Source: Clostridia bacterium (lineage in GTDB: Bacteria > Bacillota_E > SLMV01 > PUMD01). From it: a DNA stretch of 12,639 bases. The notes beneath the pieces were generated by a model. The model was not told the DNA's origin. It saw nothing but the letters and a program-made list of their open reading frames with translations, and did not search any database. The translations under genes and the position numbers were made by a program. Within the stretch, counting starts at the first letter, position 1, and every line of letters starts with the position of its first letter. Below are positions 7,217-12,639 of this stretch, piece after piece. The DNA is taken from the NCBI GenBank assembly GCA_007128555.1, contig SKXF01000276.1:1-12639 (forward strand). Direction: 5' to 3'.

Positions 7217-8056
7217 TCAGAACACCCCGTAAACCCGATCAGGTCCCAGGTACTCCGGAAAACGCGGCCGGAGTGCCTCCCGGGCCCGGTAGCAGAGATG
7301 ACAGGCATCTGCGTAGGTTCCTTCGAGATTCAGATCGAAAGCATCAACCAGGGCCGCAGGTCCCCCGGAGGCAAGGGGTCCCACGATGGGATGCCGTTCC
7401 AGGTTCTTGCGGTCCAGGAGATCCCGGAGGTCGCCATCTCCTGCGCGTCCCGGGCAGAGTCCCTGGCACAGATGCAGAAATCCTTCGGCATCCATGTGGA
7501 TTCGCTCTGGTTCCAGGAGGGACTCGTGGGGGCACGTCGTGAACTCGGCCGGGTCGGACCGGGTTGCAGAACCGGTGAGCTGGTGGGCTGCCCGTCCCCT
7601 GAACATGACGTTTTCTGCGGCGGTGCGGAAGATCATGGGCTCGATCCCCATCTGTCGGGCTGCACGAGCGGCGACATCCGCCCGGCGGGCCTCTTCCGAT
7701 CCACCGTGGTATTCGTCGGTGCTGATCGCGAGCCCCAGAGGGCCCAGCTCGGCCAGGGGGGTCAGCCAGCGGCGGGCATCGGTTTCCGACACGGCCCAGA
7801 ACCCGTTGGTGACTGCGGTGGCTCCCAGGCCTCTCTCTTGGGCGAGGCGGACCCCGTGGGCCAGGATGGGATAGTGAAGGAAGGGCTCACCCCCCTCGAA
7901 TGCGATCTTCTTTACCCCGGCGGCGACAGCGGCCTCAATAGATTCGGTGATCTGCCCTGCTGTCATCGTGGGGCCGACGGGCCCCGCCCAGACGAAACAG
8001 TGGGGGCATTCCCGGGTACACTGGTAGGTGATGAGCAGGTGTAGTGCGCTGATCAT
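7217..8056 (-). CDS. Radical SAM protein with extra C-terminal cysteines, function unknown
   Basis: A 279-residue radical SAM enzyme on the minus strand. The N-terminus reads LHLLITYQCTRECPHCF, with the cluster-binding C13-x3-C17-x2-C20, followed by FEGGEPF (53-59) for SAM binding and the beta-strand segment LAISTDEYHGG (109-119). Five further cysteines lie after the barrel core: C175 (TTCPHE), C197 and C201 (LCQGLCPG), and C252 and C255 (CHLC). This is suggestive of an auxiliary iron-sulfur site of the SPASM or twitch kind, but the spacing does not match one I can name. The start is set at ATG 8054-8056, because GGGGAGG lies 6 bases upstream; an ATG 11 codons earlier has no ribosome site. 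The neighbour is only the convergent response regulator. No precursor peptide or maturation partner was seen nearby, so the substrate is unknown. Confidence 0.85.
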   Translation of the reverse strand: MISALHLLITYQCTRECPHCFVWAGPVGPTMTAGQITESIEAAVAAGVKKIAFEGGEPFLHYPILAHGVRLAQERGLGATAVTNGFWAVSETDARRWLTPLAELGPLGLAISTDEYHGGSEEARRADVAARAARQMGIEPMIFRTAAENVMFRGRAAHQLTGSATRSDPAEFTTCPHESLLEPERIHMDAEGFLHLCQGLCPGRAGDGDLRDLLDRKNLERHPIVGPLASGGPAALVDAFDLNLEGTYADACHLCYRAREALRPRFPEYLGPDRVYGVF

Positions 8057-8535
8057 GATGGACCTCCCCTGGTGGTCTTGAATCGCCATCTCGTTCGGAG
8101 TCCGTGAGGCCTCGACGCTGTCATTGCCTATCTATTCTTTTCCCCTTCGCCCGGGTTCTCCTGCGAGGTGGACCGTATTCCTGTTTGTGGCAGCGCATCG
8201 GGTGAACACCTTAGAGAGGGCCGATCACGATACGGGCATCACCCGATGTCTTTCCCTGCCCGGATGCCTATAATGGTAAGTGAGTTCAAGATGATGTTCA
8301 CTGCTTCATCTGCTCTGCTGACATCATCCAGTTGGTACAAGGTGCATACTGTCCCCCGATAGACGGCCTTCTCGCCCCCCGGGAAGGCCGATTTCATTGT
8401 GGACCGGATCCGCTGGGTTTCGTCGAATCGGTACACCCTCAACATGCGCGTCGGCCAATGATCGGTTTTGCAGGCAGCGAATCAGCGTTACTTCCTGAAA
8501 GATATAGGGGAGGAATTGATGGAAGGCGGGTTAGG
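8057..8535. other. 479-base divergent gap between radical SAM and first GNAT gene
   Basis: Bases 8063-8069 carry the ribosome binding site of the minus-strand radical SAM gene. A perfect 10-base inverted repeat lies at 8196-8205 and 8239-8248 with a 33-base loop, too far apart for a simple terminator. A minus-strand 68-codon frame (8239-8445) and a six-codon plus-strand leader frame (8519-8539) are listed separately. The remaining sequence shows no gene that I can recognise. Promoters for both flanking genes should lie here, but no convincing -35/-10 pair was found. Confidence 0.6.
8239..8445 (-). CDS. Possible small protein or gene remnant (68 aa)
   Basis: A minus-strand frame of 68 codons (ATG at 8443-8445) in the gap before the GNAT genes. 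Its codons are mostly G or C at the third position and the product looks protein-like: a charged N-terminus (RVYRFDETQRIR), then YRGTVCTLYQLDD, a helical acidic stretch and a hydrophobic end (NIILNSLTIIGIRAG). In-frame similarity of style continues about 12 codons upstream of the ATG, back to a TGA, which hints at a truncated older gene. No Shine-Dalgarno sequence precedes the ATG. I recognise no family. It may be real, a remnant, or chance. Confidence 0.25.
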   Translation of the reverse strand: MLRVYRFDETQRIRSTMKSAFPGGEKAVYRGTVCTLYQLDDVSRADEAVNIILNSLTIIGIRAGKDIG

Positions 8536-8539
8536 GTGA
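8519..8539 (+). other. Six-codon leader frame overlapping the GNAT start
   Basis: AGGGGAGGA at 8506-8514 is a strong Shine-Dalgarno sequence, 4 bases before ATG 8519. That ATG opens only a hexapeptide (MEGGLG) ending in a TGA at 8537-8539, which overlaps the GTG (8536-8538) that starts the acetyltransferase. The arrangement could couple translation of the acetyltransferase to the leader, or could reflect a small indel that separated the old start codon from its gene. What is seen is the geometry; the function is inference. Confidence 0.35.
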
Positions 8540-8931
8540 TTGAGTACCAGGATTCTCTAGCAGGTATTACGCCAGGGAAATTAACAGGATTCTTTGTCGG
8601 CTGGAAGTCATCACTATCTCCCTGTGAGCATTTTCGGATCCTGGAGAACAGCGAGTTCATCGTTCTGGCGGTTGACAACGACACCCAGCAGGTGGTGGGT
8701 TTTGTGAATGCTCTATCTGATCATGTCAACTTTGCCTTCATTCCAATGATCGAAGTGCTTCCTGCTTACAAAGGTCGGGGGATAGGCACCAGGCTGATGA
8801 ACAGGATGTTAGACCAGCTCCACGCTATCCGTTGTGTTGATCTGACATGTGATCCTGAACTCCAGTCGTTTTATCAAGGGTTTGGGATGCATAAGTCTCA
8901 TGGAATGATGATTCGGAAGTACGGATGCTAG
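8536..8931 (+). CDS. GNAT-family N-acetyltransferase
   Basis: A compact 131-residue acetyltransferase of the GCN5-related fold, predicted to move an acetyl group from acetyl-CoA to an unknown amine. The start GTG 8536 gives MIEYQDSLAGITPGKLTGFF, which fits the usual beginning of this small GNAT subgroup. The longer open frame upstream is not protein-like. Core strands (FIVLAVDNDTQQVVGFV, 41-57), the acetyl-CoA pyrophosphate loop in motif A (EVLPAYKGRGIG, 73-84) and the C-terminal LTCDPELQSFYQGFGM (103-118) are present. The first basic position of the loop is Lys79 instead of Arg or Gln. Its base composition looks more AT-rich than the pur genes, which may indicate acquisition. Substrate unknown. 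Confidence 0.85.
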   Translation: MIEYQDSLAGITPGKLTGFFVGWKSSLSPCEHFRILENSEFIVLAVDNDTQQVVGFVNALSDHVNFAFIPMIEVLPAYKGRGIGTRLMNRMLDQLHAIRCVDLTCDPELQSFYQGFGMHKSHGMMIRKYGC

Positions 8932-9009
8932 ACTGAGCAGGTTGGCTTTCCTGCCGTCCATCCCGGCACTCCTGCACATCCCCCTTCCCAGCACAGCGTT
9001 GGCGCGCGT

Positions 9010-9038
9010 TTGATGGTGGTCATGGGACAGTGTATAAT
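9010..9038 (+). promoter_or_regulatory. Sigma-70-type promoter for second GNAT gene
   Basis: TTGATG (9010-9015), a 17-base spacer and TATAAT (9033-9038) match the housekeeping promoter consensus closely. Transcription would begin near 9045, about 55 bases before the GTG at 9100. The region between carries AGGAGA at 9084-9089, 10 bases before the start codon. No operator-like symmetric site was noted. Confidence 0.7.
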
Positions 9039-9099
9039 GTGACCCTGTGATCATCATGATAGCAATATTGCTCGATTCACGTTAGGAGAATGATGACTC

Positions 9100-9657
9100 G
9101 TGCACCTGCAAGAAATCACCCCTTTACCTGCTTATGCCATCAAGGACCTAGACGACGTTGGTCTACTCAAGGTCTACCTGGTTCAGGACTTCAATCACAG
9201 CGTGTTGATGCGATTGGTCAACTTTGAACTGGATGTTTTCGGCGACCTGGGCATGGACGAGTGGGGGCTCGTTCCCCAGATAAGGCACGGGAATGTGTTC
9301 GTCCTCAAGGAGGAGAACGCGAGCAAGATCCGTGGAATCGCCATCTTAATGCGAGATTGGGAGGATCCCGATAAGTGCTACCTGTTCGATTTTGCCATTG
9401 AAGAACAGGTTCGGGGACAGGGCCTCGGCACCCTGTTCTTGCTCGCTGTTTGTGAGAGTGTCCGGGAACAGGGTTTTCGGAAAATGAGCCTCACAGTGGA
9501 TACGGACAATAAGCCTGCAGTCAGGTTGTATTCGGACAAGTTGGGGTTCGATATCGAGGAGTACCGTGAGGACGAATACGGTCGAGGGCGCGATCGATAC
9601 ATCATGGTCCTTGATCTGCGTGACATTGATGAGGAAATGCTCTCGGTGTCGAACTAG
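9100..9657 (+). CDS. GNAT-family N-acetyltransferase (RimI-like)
   Basis: A 185-residue acetyltransferase unrelated in sequence to the preceding one. Strands and the binding loop of motif A are clear: YLFDFAIEEQVRGQGLG (94-110, with R105-x-x-G108-x-G110), then LFLLAVCESVREQGFRKMSL and the motif B stretch DTDNKPAVRLYSDKLGF (134-150), as in RimI-type protein N-terminal acetylases and many small-molecule acetylases. The N-terminal 60 residues carry an acidic helical region of no known role. GTG 9100 is chosen because the nearby ATGs at 9090 and 9093 are out of frame. Its own promoter (9010-9038) makes it a separate transcription unit. The target is not predictable from sequence. Confidence 0.88.
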   Translation: MHLQEITPLPAYAIKDLDDVGLLKVYLVQDFNHSVLMRLVNFELDVFGDLGMDEWGLVPQIRHGNVFVLKEENASKIRGIAILMRDWEDPDKCYLFDFAIEEQVRGQGLGTLFLLAVCESVREQGFRKMSLTVDTDNKPAVRLYSDKLGFDIEEYREDEYGRGRDRYIMVLDLRDIDEEMLSVSN

Positions 9658-10017
9658 GTTAGACAGGATCCCAGCCAGTCAACATCCAGGAAGGTTCTGC
9701 TGCAGCCCGTGGGATTACACCCACCCACCAACTCCCGTTTACATGCTCAGTGGTCCATCGCCCCGGGTCTTTTGCGGACGGCTTCGAGTTCCTGGTGTTT
9801 CTCGCCTGCACCGGGGGTGATTCCATGTGGGAGCCGTCCCTATCGCTGAGACATCGACTCTCCTCCACCATTGAGCAGAAGACGGGCAGTATGTCATCGA
9901 TGTCGCCGTCGTACCCTACAAAGGACTCGATACGCTCAGGGCAATGGCTCACTGAACGCCCACAAATATTCGGGCCCTTGCCCCTGTGGTGGGTGTGAAA
10001 ATGCCCGTCTCCAGTGA
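9658..10017. other. 360-base stretch without a recognisable gene
   Basis: Both strands hold open frames of 80-126 codons here, but none has a ribosome binding site, family motifs or credible composition. A weak 5-bp hairpin (GTGGG at 9709-9713 with CCCAC at 9720-9724) follows the acetyltransferase by about 50 bases and has no T run, so it is not called a terminator. One plus-strand frame reads DGQYVIDVAVVPYKGLDTL at about 9880-9940 before a stop, which could be a decayed gene. Nothing firmer can be said. Confidence 0.5.
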
Positions 10018-10051
10018 TTGACGGTGTTTTGTCGAACAATTAGACTATAAT
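10018..10051 (+). promoter_or_regulatory. Promoter of the purE-like/purB/purC/purS operon
   Basis: TTGACG (10018-10023) with a 17-base spacer points to a -10 at 10041-10046 (TAGACT). The perfect TATAAT just after it (10046-10051) lacks a well-placed -35. Either way transcription would start around 10053-10059, giving a very short leader of some 25-30 bases before the TTG at 10083. The -10 lies between the two PurBox-like sites, which fits repression by PurR. Confidence 0.65.
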
Positions 10052-10071
10052 TGACGTTAATGTTCGGGAAA
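10028..10071 (+). promoter_or_regulatory. Pair of inverted PurBox-like operators (PurR)
   Basis: Box 1 on the plus strand, TTTGTCGAACAAT (10028-10040), matches the Bacillus PurBox consensus AWWWCCGAACWWT at 10 of 13 positions. Box 2 on the minus strand, TTTCCCGAACATT (10071-10059), matches at 11 of 13. The CGAAC cores face each other with 24 bases between them, the same geometry as I recall for the B. subtilis pur operon control region. The pair brackets the -10 element, and box 2 overlaps the ribosome binding site of the downstream frame. Bacillus PurR is a PRPP-responsive repressor of purine synthesis. Its presence in this organism is inferred, since no purR gene lies in the window. Confidence 0.75.
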
Positions 10072-10082
10072 GGGTGATTGGG

Positions 10083-10529
10083 TTGCCCAGGATTGGGATC
10101 ACGATGGGTAGTGATTCGGACATTCCTAAGATGAAGGGTGCAGCGAGCATTCCTGATGCCCGCGAGGCGGAGTGCGAGGTTTCGGCCCACAGGGCGCCGG
10201 ACGGTACCGTGCAGTGGAACCGGGGCCTTCCGGTGATCATTGCCGGCGCAGGTGCCCGGGTGGCTCTGCCCGGAGCGGCTGCCGCTCACACGGATTTGCC
10301 CGCCGTTACCGCATTGAAGGCGTGGGCCTTTGACGGCCTCAAATGCCTGCTCTCCACTGCGCAGATGCCCCCAGGGGTGCCGGTTGCGACTCTGGCGGTC
10401 AACGGTGCCAGGAAAGGCGTACTCCATGGTGTCCGCAGGAAGCGGGCAGAGTACACCAGGCAGCAGTCTGCCCTGGTGGACGAGAAGGATCGGGATTTTC
10501 AGAAGAAAGGTTTCGGTGGTGACTCTTGA
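10083..10529 (+). CDS. Degenerate PurE-like protein, probably not an active mutase
   Basis: A 148-residue open frame that is clearly PurE-derived: MPRIGITMGSDSD at the start, SAHRAP, VIIAGAG and [17 protein letters not shown]. It differs from the intact PurE by several in-frame losses, around residues 20-32, after SAHRAP and near the C-terminus. It has also lost key residues: the AHLPGM loop is VALPGA, so the second active-site His is Ala, and PVIGVP is PAVTAL. The catalytic His of SAHR remains. TTG 10083 is preferred (GGGAAAGGG at 10066-10074); GTG 10074 is possible. Its TGA (10527-10529) overlaps the TTG start of purB, so translation is probably coupled. It occupies the normal purE slot of a Bacillota pur operon, directly behind PurBoxes. 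It may be a decaying gene kept for coupling, or a repurposed PurE fold. Nucleotide divergence from the purE at 896 is large, so it is not a recent copy. Confidence 0.75.
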   Translation: MPRIGITMGSDSDIPKMKGAASIPDAREAECEVSAHRAPDGTVQWNRGLPVIIAGAGARVALPGAAAAHTDLPAVTALKAWAFDGLKCLLSTAQMPPGVPVATLAVNGARKGVLHGVRRKRAEYTRQQSALVDEKDRDFQKKGFGGDS

Positions 10530-11821
10530 TTCCACGATACACGTTGCCGGAGATGGGGCGTCTGTGGACCGACGAATATCGATATGAGACCTGGCGACGG
10601 GTCGAGGTGGCCTGCATGCGTGCCTGGTCCGAGCTCGGCGAAATACCCTCCGAAGCAGTTGATGAGGTGGAAGAGAAGACCCGGATCAACGTCTCCCGCA
10701 TTGAGGAACTGGAGGCCGTGGTCCGGCACGACATGATCGCCTTTGTGACTTCCCTGGGCGAGCAGGTGGGAGAGGCGTCCCGTCACATTCACTACGGGTT
10801 GACATCTTCCGATGTACTGGACACGGCCCTGGGACTTCAGCTGAAGGAAGCCGGGAAGCTCCTCCTGGCTGATGTGGACGACTTCACAGCGGCCCTCGGC
10901 GAGGCAGCAAAGACGTACCGGGACACTCCGATGATCGGCCGCACCCACGGGATCCACGCTGAGCCGGTGACCTTCGGGCTCAAGCTGGCCCTGTGGTTCG
11001 AGGAGATGCAGCGGGCGCGAAAGAGGCTGGAGGATGCGATCGAGGAGGTTTCCTTCGGCAAGATTTCCGGCGCCACGGGAACTTACGCCCAGGTGCCCCC
11101 GGTGGTGGAGGAGCGGGTCTGCCGCGAGCTGGGCCTTCATCCGGCCCCGGTGAGTTCACAGATCCTCGGGCGGGATCGTCATGCCGCCTTTCTGACCCAA
11201 TTGGCCATGATGGGAAGCCTGCTGGAGAAGTATGCCACCGAGTTCCGGCACTTGCAGCGGACCGAAGTCGGAGAGGTTGAGGAGCCCTTCCGTTCCGGGC
11301 AGAAAGGTTCATCGGCCATGCCCCACAAGCGAAATCCCATCGTCACCGAGAGGATCTCCGGCCTGGCCCGCCTCCTCCGGGGCAATGCCTCGACGGCCAT
11401 GGAGAACGTGGCCCTGTGGCATGAGCGCGATATTTCGCATTCTTCGGTTGAACGGGTGATCATACCTGATTCTGCGATCCTCACAGACTACATGCTGAGA
11501 CGGTTCACCATTGTGATCCGGGACATGCGGGTCTATCCTGAACGGATGCGGGAGAACCTCGATATGACCGGGGGGCTGGTGTTTTCCCAGAAGGTCCTGC
11601 TGGCCCTGGTCGGTGCCGGAATGCGGCGCGAGGAGGCCTACAGCGCAGTTCAGGAGGCGGCGATGGAGGCGTGGGAGACGAAGCAGTCCTTCCGTGAACT
11701 GATCGGCAACGACGAACGAGTGGTGGGCCGGGTCGACCCGGAGGAACTCGATCGGTGCTTCAACCTGGAGGAACAGCTGACCCATGTTGACACCGTCTTC
11801 AAAAGATTGGAGTTGATGTGA
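10526..11821 (+). CDS. purB: Adenylosuccinate lyase
   Basis: PurB cleaves fumarate from SAICAR and from adenylosuccinate, acting in both IMP synthesis and AMP formation. The 431-residue length is typical of the short Bacillus-type enzyme. Marks: HIHYGLTSSDVLDTA (87-101), GRTHGIHAEP with His141 (138-147), and the fumarase/aspartase-superfamily signature GSSAMPHKRNP (261-271) holding the catalytic serine. The TTG start at 10526 overlaps the stop of the PurE-like frame (TTGA). The upstream GGTGG at 10515-10519 is only a weak ribosome site, so purB output may depend on coupling to that frame. purC begins 1 base after the stop. Confidence 0.97.
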   Translation: MIPRYTLPEMGRLWTDEYRYETWRRVEVACMRAWSELGEIPSEAVDEVEEKTRINVSRIEELEAVVRHDMIAFVTSLGEQVGEASRHIHYGLTSSDVLDTALGLQLKEAGKLLLADVDDFTAALGEAAKTYRDTPMIGRTHGIHAEPVTFGLKLALWFEEMQRARKRLEDAIEEVSFGKISGATGTYAQVPPVVEERVCRELGLHPAPVSSQILGRDRHAAFLTQLAMMGSLLEKYATEFRHLQRTEVGEVEEPFRSGQKGSSAMPHKRNPIVTERISGLARLLRGNASTAMENVALWHERDISHSSVERVIIPDSAILTDYMLRRFTIVIRDMRVYPERMRENLDMTGGLVFSQKVLLALVGAGMRREEAYSAVQEAAMEAWETKQSFRELIGNDERVVGRVDPEELDRCFNLEEQLTHVDTVFKRLELM

Positions 11822-11822
11822 C

Positions 11823-12578
11823 GTGGTAGAGGGTATTTCCGAGCTGGTCAGCAGGCCCGTTGAGGAGATCAAGGGCGAACTGTTACATAAGGGCAAGGCA
11901 AAGAAGCTGTATCGCACGCCATCCGACGATCTGCTCCTGATGGAGTTCACCGACGAGGCCACCGCGTTCGACGGTGGCAAGAAGGGCACCATTGGGCGCA
12001 AGGGTTTTTACAACTCGCACATATCGGCCGCAGTCCTTCGCTATCTCGGCAAGTGTGGGCTCAACACGCATTTCGTGGAGCAGATGGAAAATCGGTACCA
12101 CCTGGTCCGTTCCCTGGAGATACTTGACCTGGAGGTTGTGATCCGCAATGTGGCGGCGGGGAGCCTGGTTCGCAGGCTGGGCCTGGAGGAGGGGATCGAG
12201 CTGTCCAGGCCGATCCTCGAGTATTCCTACAAGGACGATGAGCTGGGAGACCCCTGGCTGAACCGTTACCACATCCGCACCCTGGGCCTCTGTACCGAGG
12301 AGGAGGTCGTCCGCATCGAGGAGGATGCCTGGCGCATCAATGCCATGCTGCGGGACTATTTTGCTGCAAGAAAACTGGTGCTGGTGGACTTCAAACTGGA
12401 GTTTGGCCGGTCGTCCGACGGCTCCCTGGTTCTCGGCGATGAGATTACACCCGATACCTGCCGCCTGTGGGACATGGAGAGCGCCGAGAAACTGGACAAG
12501 GATCGCTTCCGTTACGACATGGGTGGGATCGAAGACGCCTACCAGGAGGTCTATCGCCGGGTTGCATGGGAGGGCTGA
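11823..12578 (+). CDS. purC: SAICAR synthetase PurC
   Basis: PurC joins aspartate to CAIR with ATP to give SAICAR, the substrate PurB then cleaves. The 251-residue protein shows LHKGKAKKLYRT (21-32), the nucleotide-contacting EFTDEATAFDGGKKGTI (41-57), VIRNVAAGSLVRRLG in the middle and GDEITPDTCRLWD near the C-terminus, all typical. The N-terminus is about 15 residues longer than the usual form, which often begins close to LLHKGKAKKLY; no nearer ATG or GTG exists in that stretch apart from GTG 11823, so this start is kept. It follows purB by 1 base and precedes purS by 1 base. Confidence 0.96.
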   Translation: MVEGISELVSRPVEEIKGELLHKGKAKKLYRTPSDDLLLMEFTDEATAFDGGKKGTIGRKGFYNSHISAAVLRYLGKCGLNTHFVEQMENRYHLVRSLEILDLEVVIRNVAAGSLVRRLGLEEGIELSRPILEYSYKDDELGDPWLNRYHIRTLGLCTEEEVVRIEEDAWRINAMLRDYFAARKLVLVDFKLEFGRSSDGSLVLGDEITPDTCRLWDMESAEKLDKDRFRYDMGGIEDAYQEVYRRVAWEG

Positions 12579-12579
12579 A

Positions 12580-12639
12580 ATGCGAGTGAGGGTTTTTGTC
12601 ACATTGGAGCCGGGAGTTCTCGATCCCCAGGGAGAGACC
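12580..12639 (+). CDS. purS: FGAM synthetase subunit PurS (5' end)
   Basis: The window ends 20 codons into this frame. The sequence MRVRVFVTLEPGVLDPQGET matches the opening strand and loop of PurS, whose hallmark is V-x-V-TL-x-x-GVLDPQG. PurS is the small subunit that bridges PurL and PurQ in formylglycinamidine ribonucleotide synthetase of Bacillota and other non-enteric bacteria. The ATG lies 1 base after the purC stop. purQ and purL are expected next, outside the window. Confidence 0.92.
   Translation, partial: MRVRVFVTLEPGVLDPQGET

Noticed and set aside
6490..7308. A 272-codon minus-strand open frame over the response regulator
   Set aside because: Antisense to a convincing receiver plus LuxR-type regulator; no motifs and no ribosome site.
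7211..8044. A 277-codon plus-strand open frame
   Set aside because: It is the antisense shadow of the radical SAM gene, which has clear motifs and a proper ribosome site; the plus-strand product is low-complexity in Gly, Pro and Arg.
8196..8248. 10-base perfect inverted repeat as terminator or operator
   Set aside because: The 33-base loop and lack of a T run argue against a terminator, and nothing ties it to a known regulator.
8269..8274. TATAAT as a promoter for the first GNAT gene
   Set aside because: No -35-like hexamer lies 16-18 bases upstream and the start codon is some 260 bases away; it probably occurs by chance.
8332..8535. N-terminal extension of the first GNAT gene from GTG 8332
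   Set aside because: The extra 68 residues are not protein-like, while the family's usual start aligns with GTG 8536.
9659..10039. A 126-codon minus-strand open frame before the purB operon
   Set aside because: It has no recognisable domain and no ribosome site, and would start with TTG inside PurBox 1.

Overview
The window is a purine nucleotide gene region from a bacterium with moderately high GC content. It probably belongs to the Bacillota. Three things suggest this: the gene order purE-purB-purC-purS, a separate PurS subunit as in Bacillus-type pur operons, and a pair of PurBox-like operators of the Bacillus PurR type ahead of the purB cluster. GTG and TTG starts are common. No organism name can be given from sequence alone.

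Layout. The left edge holds the 3' part of purK and an intact purE, together the N5-CAIR route. Then comes a 604-base gap containing a frameshifted partial copy of a histidine kinase gene. It is followed by a nucleotidyltransferase-fold protein, a single-domain TrmO (TsaA) tRNA methyltransferase, hpt (hypoxanthine phosphoribosyltransferase) and guaA (GMP synthase). A NarL/LiaSR-type two-component pair (kinase, then overlapping response regulator) follows guaA after 6 bases. A radical SAM protein lies convergently on the minus strand. Two unrelated GNAT acetyltransferases follow, each preceded by loosely filled, AT-richer DNA. The right part is a compact operon: an eroded but open purE-like frame, purB, purC and the start of purS, with 1-base gaps or 4-base overlaps.

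How it works together. PurK and PurE make CAIR from AIR, PurC adds aspartate, PurB acts twice (SAICAR cleavage and AMP formation), PurS is a subunit of FGAM synthetase, and GuaA and Hpt supply GMP and IMP by synthesis and salvage. The de novo genes appear as two blocks separated by about 8.6 kb of salvage, signalling and accessory genes, with a purE or purE-like gene at each junction.

Main points of interest: (1) the degenerate PurE-like frame that overlaps the purB start, (2) the two inverted PurBoxes bracketing its -10 element, (3) the duplicated and broken kinase 5' end after purE, and (4) a radical SAM protein of unrecognised function with five extra C-terminal cysteines. No tRNA, rRNA, CRISPR array or complete insertion sequence was seen, and no convincing rho-independent terminator.
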